Assembly: GCF_044761665.1 (NCBI RefSeq)
Contig: NZ_JBIWCW010000004.1
Span: 248,001-312,000 of the forward strand
Direction of reading: 5' to 3'
Origin: Peribacillus sp044761665
GTDB taxonomy: Bacteria; Bacillota; Bacilli; Bacillales; DSM-1321
Length of the DNA stretch: 64,000 nucleotides
Positions 34,846-42,682 of this stretch are shown here, in pieces. The position numbers and the translations under genes are program-made. The stretch's first letter is position 1, and each line of letters opens with the position of its first letter. Under the pieces are notes generated by a model that made no database searches, was not told the origin of the DNA, and was given only the letters and a program-made list of their open reading frames with translations.

Positions 34846-36423
34846 TTAATCAAAATGGAGATTATTGTTTTCTGCATAGAATGTTCCTTTTGTTAAATCG
34901 TTCAATTTCTTCTCCATACTTTTAATTTGCAGCCGTGTATCGGGAAACGCCATTTGACCGATTGTAATTTCCCCATCACCTTTTGATTCAAGTGTATCCA
35001 TCAATGATTTACGCTTTTCATCAATTTGGAAAATCTCACCATTCAGGCGTTCTAGCTGATTTCTTGCATGTTCATATTGATAATTTTGCGATACGTTCAA
35101 TTGCCCGACAAACTTTTCATAGACCTCCAGCTTCTCTTTCATAAGTTCCAGCTCTTGAACTTTCGACTTATACCGGAGTAACGTTTCATTCAATTCCTCT
35201 TTAAGATTCATACGGTTAAATCCTTGTACATTTACGATGGTCTTCCGTTCCATCCTATTCCCAATGACAGCTGCTCTTACTTTACCGTGCGCTTCAATTA
35301 CGCCTCCAATCAATTTCCCTTTCTTTTCATCGGTGTAGATATTTTTCGCTTTCAGAAAACTTCCGAGCGAATAGTATCCAATATGTATGCTTTCTCCAGC
35401 TTTCAAGTGGCTTTCATTGGCATGTTTAACGAAAATATTTCTCCCTGCGGTAATCTGTGATATCCCTTTACCAAAAATCCCACCTTTAATAAATACATCA
35501 CCTGTTTTTGAATGAATTTCTTTTACATTGCTTATTCCCAATTCACTTAGAATGGAAATATCCTTGGTTGCCAGTACCGAATAATTATCCTGCACCGTCC
35601 CTTTTATGGTGACACTTCCTTCAAATTCGATATTGCCTGTTTCATTTCCGACATCTCCCTCAATGACAAGGTGATTCCCAACAGAAATCCTTCCGCCCTT
35701 GAATTCGACTACCCCATCTATCATGGCCTGAAGAACGAGTTTACCGTTACTTTCAATAGCCTCCACACTTTTTTGATCATATTGGATTTTTTTATTTTTT
35801 CCCTTTTGAGCAAGGACAAAGTCCCCTGTGATGGTCTTACCCATCGTTCCATCTGTTGGAGGAATCTTTTCCCCAAGCCAATCCCCCTTTTTCACTTCAT
35901 CCAGAAAATTCATGTCGTAATAATCAGCCTTGCCGTCTTCCCGAATCGCTGGCTTTCTATCTGATCGTTTGTAATAGGTAATCACTGCATCGATTCCATG
36001 AACTGGCTCGGTTCCCTTTGCCACCACAATTGAACTCTTCACTTCTAACTGATTTTGCAAAACATGCATCAAGATTCCTTCAAAAATATCCTGCCGTTGA
36101 AGATCTTGTAAAATATACCCTACTATTTCCGAATGATGGCTTCTCAAATGACGCTCGGAACAGTTAATTTTTACACTAGCTGTCATCTTATCTTCCGCTA
36201 TATTCCATTCTAAAAGTGGCTTTTGTTTTCCCACTTTAATTTTTTCTCCGCTAGCTTGTATTAGCGCCTCCTTTAAGTCTTTAAAGTTATCGAGTGAAAT
36301 TTGTGGGAATTCATTCAGGATCGGGTTCAATTTCAGAATGGAAAAACCCTTTTGAAAAACGGTCATATATATAATTTCTTCTTCCATCTCCAAGATAAAG
36401 TAATCATTTTCTTCGTAAATCAC
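34846..36423 (-). CDS. FapA-family (DUF342) protein
   Basis: This 525-residue protein has an N-terminal domain to about residue 150, a DUF342 right-handed beta-helix-like region with repeated short strands (NIEFEGSVTIKGTVQDNYSV, KTGDVFIKGGIFGKGISQI, GRNIFVKHANESHL), and a coiled coil at about 400-475 (LKEELNETLLRYKSKVQELELMKEKL). Start is GTG 36423, seven bases after AGGGGG; the longer frame begins inside that site. No transmembrane segment. It lies downstream of spo0A. The family is linked by name to flagellar assembly, but its role is unknown. Confidence 0.75.
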   Translation of the reverse strand: MIYEENDYFILEMEEEIIYMTVFQKGFSILKLNPILNEFPQISLDNFKDLKEALIQASGEKIKVGKQKPLLEWNIAEDKMTASVKINCSERHLRSHHSEIVGYILQDLQRQDIFEGILMHVLQNQLEVKSSIVVAKGTEPVHGIDAVITYYKRSDRKPAIREDGKADYYDMNFLDEVKKGDWLGEKIPPTDGTMGKTITGDFVLAQKGKNKKIQYDQKSVEAIESNGKLVLQAMIDGVVEFKGGRISVGNHLVIEGDVGNETGNIEFEGSVTIKGTVQDNYSVLATKDISILSELGISNVKEIHSKTGDVFIKGGIFGKGISQITAGRNIFVKHANESHLKAGESIHIGYYSLGSFLKAKNIYTDEKKGKLIGGVIEAHGKVRAAVIGNRMERKTIVNVQGFNRMNLKEELNETLLRYKSKVQELELMKEKLEVYEKFVGQLNVSQNYQYEHARNQLERLNGEIFQIDEKRKSLMDTLESKGDGEITIGQMAFPDTRLQIKSMEKKLNDLTKGTFYAENNNLHFD

Positions 36424-36557
36424 ATGCTTTCCCCCTAGCACCTATGTATATATACCTATAATTATAATCTATAAACTCGGAAAAATATCATAAAATATAC
36501 ATATTTTACTAAAATTATATTTATTTCCATAATATATTGATTCAAAGTTATATAAAT

Positions 36558-36619
36558 AAACAAAAACGCCTTTTATTTATTGGATTCTTTAGGAAAAATC
36601 CAATAAATAAAAGGCGTTT
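36558..36619 (-). terminator. terminator of spo0A with 23-bp stem
   Basis: Bases 36564-36586 pair perfectly with 36597-36619 (arm AAACGCCTTTTATTTATTGG and three more) around a 10-base loop, followed on the minus strand by TTGTTTATTTATAT. A second, weaker hairpin, CCTCCTT at 36641-36647 with AAGGAGG at 36658-36664 and a T run six bases later, lies closer to the spo0A stop. Confidence 0.8.
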
Positions 36620-36751
36620 AACTTAATAAAAAAAGCATATCCTCCTTGTCGTCTTAAAAGGAGGCCTCGAATTATTCAATTTTATCGGCTCTAGCCTTTT
36701 TATGGTCAATTGTTAATATTCACATAAAAACAATGGTATCCCCTAACCCTG

Positions 36752-37543
36752 TCAAGAAGCTTTGTGTTCAAGACGTAGCTTATCAGCGACCATGGCAATG
36801 AACTCCGAATTCGTTGGCTTCGCCTTGGTCATGCTTACCGTATAACCGAATAATGAAGAAATCGATTCGATATTACCGCGACTCCAGGCCACTTCTATCG
36901 CATGGCGGATGGCACGTTCAACCCGGCTAGCCGTTGTATTATATTTTTTGGCGATGTCAGGATATAGGACTTTTGTTATTGATCCCAGCAATTCAATATC
37001 ATTATACACCATTGATATGGCTTCCCTTAAGTATAGATATCCTTTAATGTGGGCTGGCACTCCAATTTCATGAATGATGCTTGTAATACTGGCATCCAGA
37101 TTTTTCGGTTTTGATTCAGTTTGAGGACGGTAACTAAACTGACTATGGTTCTTGAGGACAGACTGCCCTTTATTGCTCACTTGACGGATGTGATTAGACA
37201 AGTTTTCCATATCGAAAGGTTTTAGAATAAAATAGGAAGCCCCCAAATCTACAGCCTTCTTCGTTACATCTTCTTGACCGAATGCAGTAAGCATAATCAC
37301 ATTAGGCATATTTCCCCGTTTAACTTCACGAAGTTTTTCCAGTACCCCCAAGCCATCTAAATGAGGCATAATAATGTCAAGAATCAAAATATCCGGATCA
37401 ACGCTTTCTAACATCCCCAGGCAATCCTGACCGTTATGTGCAATACCGATTACTTCCATGTCATCTTGGGATGAAATGTATTCTTCCAAAAGACCAACCA
37501 GTTCTCTATTATCATCTACCACGCAAACCTTGATTTTTTTCAC
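36752..37543 (-). CDS. spo0A: sporulation master response regulator Spo0A
   Basis: When phosphorylated through the phosphorelay, Spo0A represses abrB and switches on sporulation. The receiver domain holds D10, D11 and the phosphoacceptor D56 (ILILDIIMPHLDG); the effector domain has SRVERAIRHAIEVAWSRGN as recognition helix and ends in DKLRLEHKAS. The start is GTG 37543, nine bases after GAGGAGG, giving 263 residues with D56 in the B. subtilis register. The longer frame starts at TTG inside the ribosome site. Own terminator; own sigma-H promoter. Confidence 0.96.
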   Translation of the reverse strand: MKKIKVCVVDDNRELVGLLEEYISSQDDMEVIGIAHNGQDCLGMLESVDPDILILDIIMPHLDGLGVLEKLREVKRGNMPNVIMLTAFGQEDVTKKAVDLGASYFILKPFDMENLSNHIRQVSNKGQSVLKNHSQFSYRPQTESKPKNLDASITSIIHEIGVPAHIKGYLYLREAISMVYNDIELLGSITKVLYPDIAKKYNTTASRVERAIRHAIEVAWSRGNIESISSLFGYTVSMTKAKPTNSEFIAMVADKLRLEHKAS

Positions 37544-37608
37544 TCTTGATTTCCTCCTCAACTACAATGGTCTTTTTTTCTATATGACTAAATTCTATTG
37601 TAATTGAA

Positions 37609-37637
37609 CTTTTCGACAATGGAAACTAAATTCCTTT
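37609..37637 (-). promoter_or_regulatory. spo0A sigma-H promoter with overlapping 0A box
   Basis: AAAGGAATT (37629-37637) is a full -35 match and GTCGAAAAG (37609-37617) a good -10 match, 11 bases apart. The -10 overlaps the 0A box TTGTCGAAAAG (core TGTCGAA, 37612-37618), so Spo0A can act on its own promoter. A second 0A box, TTTGTCGAAAAA, lies at 37721-37732 (plus strand), and an imperfect one, TTCGACT, at about 37691-37697. Confidence 0.7.
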
Positions 37638-37662
37638 TATTTTCGAAAAAATAAAAGGAATT
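37629..37662 (-). repeat. 15-bp inverted repeat in the spo0A leader
   Basis: AATTCCTTTTATTTT (37629-37643) pairs perfectly with 37648-37662 around CGAA. The downstream arm contains the sigma-H -35 hexamer. RNA started further upstream would fold this hairpin; RNA from the sigma-H promoter would not include it. Confidence 0.75.
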
Positions 37663-37764
37663 CAATATTATTCTCCCGATATCTCTTGTTTTCGACTTCG
37701 TTTGCTATCACACGAAGCGCTTTGTCGAAAAATCATCATTTTATCATCATTTTATCACATTTTT

Positions 37765-37795
37765 CCCAAAAAACCTTTATTCTTGTTAATTCATT
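37765..37795 (-). promoter_or_regulatory. possible upstream vegetative spo0A promoter
   Basis: On the minus strand a TTGGGA followed after about 17 bases by a TGATAA/GATAAAAT stretch lies just upstream of the 0A box at 37721-37732. In B. subtilis a sigma-A promoter (Pv) lies upstream of the sigma-H promoter and is repressed by Spo0A. The -35 match is mediocre. Confidence 0.3.
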
Positions 37796-37837
37796 TTAGT
37801 TGTCATGGGTATTAAGGGGGAAGATAACCTATATTTC

Positions 37838-37862
37838 AAAAAAAGGTATCCAAATGGATACC
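37838..37862 (-). terminator. terminator of spoIVB
   Basis: GGTATCC (37845-37851) pairs with GGATACC (37856-37862) around AAAT, with seven T residues following on the minus strand. It lies nine bases past the spoIVB stop. Confidence 0.88.
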
Positions 37863-37870
37863 CCGTATTT

Positions 37871-39160
37871 TCAGCTTGCTTTCTCATAATCGTCTTTGTC
37901 ATATATATTGATACCGGCCTCGTTTAACATCCACTCGATATGGACTCCGTACCCACTTGTAGGGTCATTGACAAATACATGGGTAACGGCACCGATTAAT
38001 TTGCCATTTTGAATGATGGGGCTTCCGCTCATCCCTTGAACGATCCCACCCGTTTTTTGGAGTAATTCTTTATCTGTCACTTTTAGAACCATTCCTTTGA
38101 TGGCAGGGAACTTCTGTGGAATGGAGCTGACTATTTCTACATCAAAGGCTTCCACTTCGGAACCGTCCACCACAGTAAGAATTTTTGCAGGACCCTCTTT
38201 CACTTCATGAGAAAGAGTTATTGGTAAGGCTTTATCCATAACTCCATTTTTAAAATCTTGATTTAGTTTCCCGAAAATCCCAAATGGACTATTGCGGTTA
38301 ATATTACCGATTTTTTCTTTGTTGGCTGAAAAGCGCGCTAATTTTTCCCCTGGGTCCCCATTACTTCCCTTTTCAATGGATGTCACCATCGATTGAACAA
38401 TCTGCCCATCTCTTACAACGATAGGTTTTTTAGTGTCCATATCTGATATGACATGTCCCAATGCACCATACTTCTTTGTTTCCGGGTGATAAAATGTCAT
38501 CGTTCCGATACCCGCTGCTGAATCACGGATATACAAACCTAATTTGAAAATGCCTTCATTTTTATCCTTTAAAGGCATAAGCGTACTGTGAAGCACTTCA
38601 TTATCACGATTGATCACCATTTTCAATGGTTCTCCCTTTTCACCTGCTTGCTGAACAAAAGGAGTCACGTCACCCATCTTTTTAATCGTTTGACCATTGA
38701 TTTCAGTAATGATATCACCGATTTCAACTTTTGCTTTTTCACCTGGTGATTTCTTTCCTTGAGGTGTATCAACAAGATGATGACCGACTACAAGGACACC
38801 CAAAGTATTAAGCTTTACCCCAATTGATTGTCCACCAGGGAGCACTTTAAAATCCTTTAGCACCTTGATATCAACTTTTTTGGCAGGCAAGCCTGCAACA
38901 TCAAGCAACACCTCATTCGTTCCCGGCTTTTCGGCATCCAGTGTAATGGAAGCTCTCTCATCATGGATCGAAATTCCTTGGCTTGACTCCAAAACTTTTG
39001 CAGAAACGGGTAATGACTTGGAAATACTATAGTGACTACCTTCAAAAAGCACAAGCTGATTTGGAATTAAAAAATATTCACGAAATGGCTGGTATAACCC
39101 TAATGTTAATAGCGAAACAAGGAGAATCCCACCGATGATCCTGTTAATCCATACTTTCAA
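37871..39160 (-). CDS. spoIVB: SpoIVB serine peptidase, sigma-K checkpoint signal
   Basis: This protease is made in the forespore and secreted into the intermembrane space, where it triggers SpoIVFA cleavage and pro-sigma-K processing. An N-terminal membrane anchor (IIGGILLVSLLTLGLY) is followed by a PDZ domain (about 100-190) and an S55 peptidase domain with GALGHVISD and the catalytic Ser of GMSGSPIIQNGK near residue 380. I start at TTG 39160, eight bases past GGAGAG; this aligns with B. subtilis SpoIVB as I remember it. A GTG three codons earlier is one base from the site. Confidence 0.92.
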   Translation of the reverse strand: MKVWINRIIGGILLVSLLTLGLYQPFREYFLIPNQLVLFEGSHYSISKSLPVSAKVLESSQGISIHDERASITLDAEKPGTNEVLLDVAGLPAKKVDIKVLKDFKVLPGGQSIGVKLNTLGVLVVGHHLVDTPQGKKSPGEKAKVEIGDIITEINGQTIKKMGDVTPFVQQAGEKGEPLKMVINRDNEVLHSTLMPLKDKNEGIFKLGLYIRDSAAGIGTMTFYHPETKKYGALGHVISDMDTKKPIVVRDGQIVQSMVTSIEKGSNGDPGEKLARFSANKEKIGNINRNSPFGIFGKLNQDFKNGVMDKALPITLSHEVKEGPAKILTVVDGSEVEAFDVEIVSSIPQKFPAIKGMVLKVTDKELLQKTGGIVQGMSGSPIIQNGKLIGAVTHVFVNDPTSGYGVHIEWMLNEAGINIYDKDDYEKAS

Positions 39161-39243
39161 TCCATTCACTCTCCTCGCTCTCTAAAACTTTATGGCTACC
39201 CCTTTAATTTAGCCTTCATGACAATCATTTATAACAGCAGAGC

Positions 39244-39275
39244 AAAATAAAAGCTATCCGTTTTTGGATAGCTTT
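39244..39275 (-). terminator. terminator of recN
   Basis: AAAGCTATCC (39250-39259) pairs with GGATAGCTTT (39266-39275); TTTTATTTT follows on the minus strand. It lies about 48 bases past the recN stop. Confidence 0.85.
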
Positions 39276-39322
39276 ACAATGGATGCTTATGATAAGTTGT
39301 AGATATCTTCATACAAGAAACA

Positions 39323-41038
39323 TCAGGAAGTAATTTTCAGCTTTTTAGCAAGTTGAATCAATTCATTGGCATGTTGCCTTGTTAAATCCGTTATTTCCAC
39401 ACCAGATATCATCCTGCCAATTTCCCGAATCTTTTCTGTTTCTACCAGGGGTTTGACTGACGTATTGGTTCGACCAGCCTTCACATTTTTCGCAATGAAT
39501 AAATGGGTGTCCGCCATGGCCGCAACCTGCGGCAAATGCGAAATGCAAAGTACTTGGGAACCCGTAGCCACTTTATAAATTTTTTCGGCAATGGATTGGG
39601 CTACCCGCCCGCTGACACCTGTATCAACCTCATCAAATATGATGGAAGTAATCCCTTGATGTTTGGAAAAAATGCTTTTCAATGCCAACATAATCCGTGA
39701 TAACTCTCCGCCCGAAGCGATCTTTGACAACGGTTTTAATGGTTCGCCGGGATTGGTGGATATGTAAAACTCCATGACATCCAGACCAGAATGATTTATC
39801 CCACGTTCTGATAACTCATCAAATGTATAGGCAGTTTGAAGAAAATGTGGTTCGAATATCGTTTTTTCCATATATAGATCTTTTAATTCCTGGTGAATGT
39901 TCTTTGTTAGCTGCTGGGCATATTTTTGACGGAGCTCAGACAAATTTTTCGCTTCGATGATTAAATCGGCTTTAATCGATTTAAGTTCTTTTTCAAGCTT
40001 CAAGATATGACTTTCACGATTTTGGAGCTTTTCAATCTCTTCTTCGATGCCTGCACCATACTCCAATATTTCTTCGATGCTTCGTCCATATTTTCGCTTT
40101 AATTGATTGATTTCATTTAGACGGCTTTCAATGAACTCCACCCGTTCCGTATCATAATCCAGGGAATCTAACTGATCTCTAATAGTAGAGACCGCTTCTT
40201 CCAGAAGGAAATAACTATTTGAAACGGTTTCCGAGCTCTTTTTTAACGATTCGTCAAGGCTTGCTGCTTCTTCCATATTACTCATGGCAACCGACAACCA
40301 ATCAAATGCATGTTGCTCTCCATTTAAGGCATTATAACTGGTTTGCAGCGCTTCATGAATCTTTTCGAAATTGTTAATCTTCTTACGTTCTTCCATCAAT
40401 TCTTCATCTTCATGAAGCTTTAAATTAGCTTTTTGGATTTCGTCGGATTGAAACTGGATTAAATCCAATCGATGGACCATTTGCTGCTCATTTTGGCTTA
40501 GGTTATTTAACTGTTTGGATGTGACTTCGTAATTCTTATATAGCTTTTGATATTCCGTAAGGGCGGCCGCAATTTTTTCTCCGCCAAATTGGTCCAGCAA
40601 AGGAAGATGAAGTCGCTCATCCATTAACTCCTGATGTTCATGCTGTCCATGAATATCAATTAGTGTTCGCCCTATTTCACGCAATATGGCTATTGTAACC
40701 AACTTCCCATTTACCCTGCAAACACTTTTTCCGCTAAGCGAAATGTCCCTTCTCAGGATAGCCATTCCATCGTTCATATCTATTCCAAATTCTTTGGCTT
40801 TTTCAAAAACCGGATGTTTATCATCTTCTATTTGAAATAAGCCCTCTATCTCTGCCTTCGATTCACCGTGGCGTATAAATTCTGCCGAGCCACGCCCTCC
40901 AACCAATAAATGAACCGCATCTATGATAATTGATTTCCCTGCCCCGGTTTCCCCAGTTAAAACTGTCAACCCTGTTTCGAACGAAACGGACAGGCTATCA
41001 ATGATCGCAAAGTTTCTTATCGAAAGTTCTGTTAACAA
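39323..41038 (-). CDS. recN: DNA repair protein RecN
   Basis: This SMC-like ATPase organises DNA ends early in double-strand break repair. The 571 residues have Walker A GETGAGKSIIID in the N-terminal head, a long central coiled coil (about 150-370), and in the C-terminal head the ABC signature ASGGELSRIMLALK with Walker B SIIFDEVDTGVSG. The start is TTG 41038, seven bases after GAGGTG, giving MLTELSIRNFAII. It is between ahrC and spoIVB as in B. subtilis. Confidence 0.94.
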   Translation of the reverse strand: MLTELSIRNFAIIDSLSVSFETGLTVLTGETGAGKSIIIDAVHLLVGGRGSAEFIRHGESKAEIEGLFQIEDDKHPVFEKAKEFGIDMNDGMAILRRDISLSGKSVCRVNGKLVTIAILREIGRTLIDIHGQHEHQELMDERLHLPLLDQFGGEKIAAALTEYQKLYKNYEVTSKQLNNLSQNEQQMVHRLDLIQFQSDEIQKANLKLHEDEELMEERKKINNFEKIHEALQTSYNALNGEQHAFDWLSVAMSNMEEAASLDESLKKSSETVSNSYFLLEEAVSTIRDQLDSLDYDTERVEFIESRLNEINQLKRKYGRSIEEILEYGAGIEEEIEKLQNRESHILKLEKELKSIKADLIIEAKNLSELRQKYAQQLTKNIHQELKDLYMEKTIFEPHFLQTAYTFDELSERGINHSGLDVMEFYISTNPGEPLKPLSKIASGGELSRIMLALKSIFSKHQGITSIIFDEVDTGVSGRVAQSIAEKIYKVATGSQVLCISHLPQVAAMADTHLFIAKNVKAGRTNTSVKPLVETEKIREIGRMISGVEITDLTRQHANELIQLAKKLKITS

Positions 41039-41060
41039 TCAGAATCACCTCACCAAAATA

Positions 41061-41510
41061 TTAGAGCATGTCCAAGAATTTGCTGGAAATGATCTTTGCT
41101 TCTTCATCGGAACGACAAATTATTAAACATGTATCATCACCGCCGATGGTTCCGAGTATTTCTGGCCAATTTAAATTATCAATCAAGGCACAAATTGCTT
41201 GGGCATTACCTGGCATCATTTTCATGACAAGTAAATTATTTGCAGCATCAATGCGAACAAAAGCATCTACCAGCATTCTTTTTAATTTCTGTAGTGGATT
41301 AAAGCGTTGATCGGCTGGTAAGCTATATTTATATCTGCCATCCGATAACGGTATCTTTACAAGGTGGAGTTCTTTAATATCTCTTGAAACGGTGGCTTGT
41401 GTAACATTGTAACCGGCATTTTTAAGTTCTTCCACTAAGTCATCTTGTGTCTCAATATCATTATTCGTAATTATTTCCCTGATTTTTATATGACGCTGTC
41501 CTTTATTCAT
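41061..41510 (-). CDS. ahrC: arginine repressor/activator AhrC (ArgR)
   Basis: This arginine-sensing hexameric regulator represses arginine biosynthesis and activates catabolism. The winged helix-turn-helix is at residues 1-70 (VTQATVSRDIKELHLVKIP), and the C-terminal oligomerisation and arginine-binding domain has MPGNAQAI and GTIGGDDTCLIICR. I start at ATG 41510 (MNKGQRHIKIREI, 149 residues), 10 bases after GAGAGGTG; the longer frame starts at GTG inside the site. Probable target in this window: artP at 18.8 kb. Confidence 0.94.
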   Translation of the reverse strand: MNKGQRHIKIREIITNNDIETQDDLVEELKNAGYNVTQATVSRDIKELHLVKIPLSDGRYKYSLPADQRFNPLQKLKRMLVDAFVRIDAANNLLVMKMMPGNAQAICALIDNLNWPEILGTIGGDDTCLIICRSDEEAKIISSKFLDML

Positions 41511-41850
41511 AAGTAGAAGCACCTCTCAACTGTTGCTCATTTTAAATATCTACGTTGTCTTGGTTCTAGCAAGCTTTTTTTGTATGTAATCGCTCGTCTT
41601 TTTCCTAATCTTCATATACGTTCTTCCTACAGAAATGACCGTTGAAGAAAGAGGCTATATTAATGTTAGCGGATTTTTATACAATTGTACAACTTTTTAT
41701 TTACTGTACCGTTCTTCACGATTATTTTATTCTAAAATTTTCTTAGCATACTTTTGTACATTTCCTTGACGCTTCGCTTTGCCAATGTTGCCAAGTGAAA
41801 AAAAGCTCCTTTAGCTAACCATTCAGCCAAGGAGCCATGCAAAGATTCTT
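41511..41850. other. intergenic region between yqxC and ahrC
   Basis: This non-coding, AT-rich stretch contains the yqxC terminator at 41798-41835 and presumably the ahrC promoter. A short palindrome, TACAATTGTA, is present in the middle (about 41690-41700). I see no ORF with a ribosome site. Confidence 0.5.
41798..41835 (-). terminator. terminator of the dxs-yqxC transcript
   Basis: The minus-strand stem GCTCCTT-GGCT closes on AGCT-AAAGGAGC and is followed by seven T residues. It lies 15 bases past the yqxC stop at 41851. Confidence 0.88.
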
Positions 41851-42678
41851 CTATTCTTTTTTGAACTGAGAATGTGCATCTCCAACGATGTCATCCACCG
41901 TTTTGGATAGCAATATGTCCCCCACGTCCTTAGGGCCTTCCCAAAATAAATGAAGCAGAAATTCAATGTTTCCATCCCCACCAGTAATAGGGGAGAACGA
42001 TGCATCTTTAATATCGTATCCTTCCGTTTTTGCAAAGGAAATAATCTTATTCAACACTTCTTTATGAATTTTAGGTTCCCGGACAATCCCTTTTTTGCCG
42101 ACTTGGCCCTTACCAGCCTCGAATTGAGGTTTTACAAGTGCCACGACGTCGCTTTTGGGGACAAGCAAGGTTTTTAAGACAGGTAAAATCAAAGTGAGCG
42201 AGATGAAAGACACATCAATGCTTGCAAAATTGGGCATCTGCCCATCAAGATCAGCAGGTGTGACATAGCGGAAATTAGTCCGTTCCATCACCTTAACACG
42301 CTCATCTTGCCTTAGCTTCCAAGCAAGTTGATTATAGCCGACATCTAGAGCGTATGACATTATGGCGCCATTCTGTAAAGCACAGTCGGTAAAGCCCCCA
42401 GTGGATGAACCGATATCCAGAAGGATTTTTCCATCCACGTGTAAATCAAATTCATTTAACGCCTTTTCAAGTTTAAGTCCGCCTCTCGATACATAAGGCA
42501 TCACTTTCCCTTTAATCGTCAATTCAAGATCTACCGGCACTTTTTCCCCCGGTTTTTCATATCTTTCTTCATTTGCATAGACAAGTCCTGCCATGACCAT
42601 ACGTTTTGCTTTTTCACGTGTATCGGCCAGTCCTTGTTCTACCAATAAAATATCTAATCTTTCTTTCGCTACTTTCAT
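41851..42678 (-). CDS. yqxC: TlyA-family rRNA 2'-O-methyltransferase / hemolysin-like protein (YqxC)
   Basis: This 275-residue protein has an N-terminal S4 RNA-binding domain (RLDILLVEQGLADTREKAKRMVMAGLVYAN) and an FtsJ-like methyltransferase domain with the SAM motif LLDIGSSTGGFTDCALQNGA and DVSFISLTLILP. TlyA relatives in mycobacteria methylate 16S and 23S rRNA; the Bacillus activity is inferred from this. It starts four bases after the dxs stop, so it is cotranscribed with dxs. The Shine-Dalgarno (AAGGGCC) is weak. Confidence 0.85.
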   Translation of the reverse strand: MKVAKERLDILLVEQGLADTREKAKRMVMAGLVYANEERYEKPGEKVPVDLELTIKGKVMPYVSRGGLKLEKALNEFDLHVDGKILLDIGSSTGGFTDCALQNGAIMSYALDVGYNQLAWKLRQDERVKVMERTNFRYVTPADLDGQMPNFASIDVSFISLTLILPVLKTLLVPKSDVVALVKPQFEAGKGQVGKKGIVREPKIHKEVLNKIISFAKTEGYDIKDASFSPITGGDGNIEFLLHLFWEGPKDVGDILLSKTVDDIVGDAHSQFKKE

Positions 42679-42682
42679 ATTG

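Noticed and set aside
36627..36664. GGAGGATATG near the end of spo0A as a small ORF start
   Set aside because: The frame stops after a few codons; the sequence is better read as part of a weak terminator.
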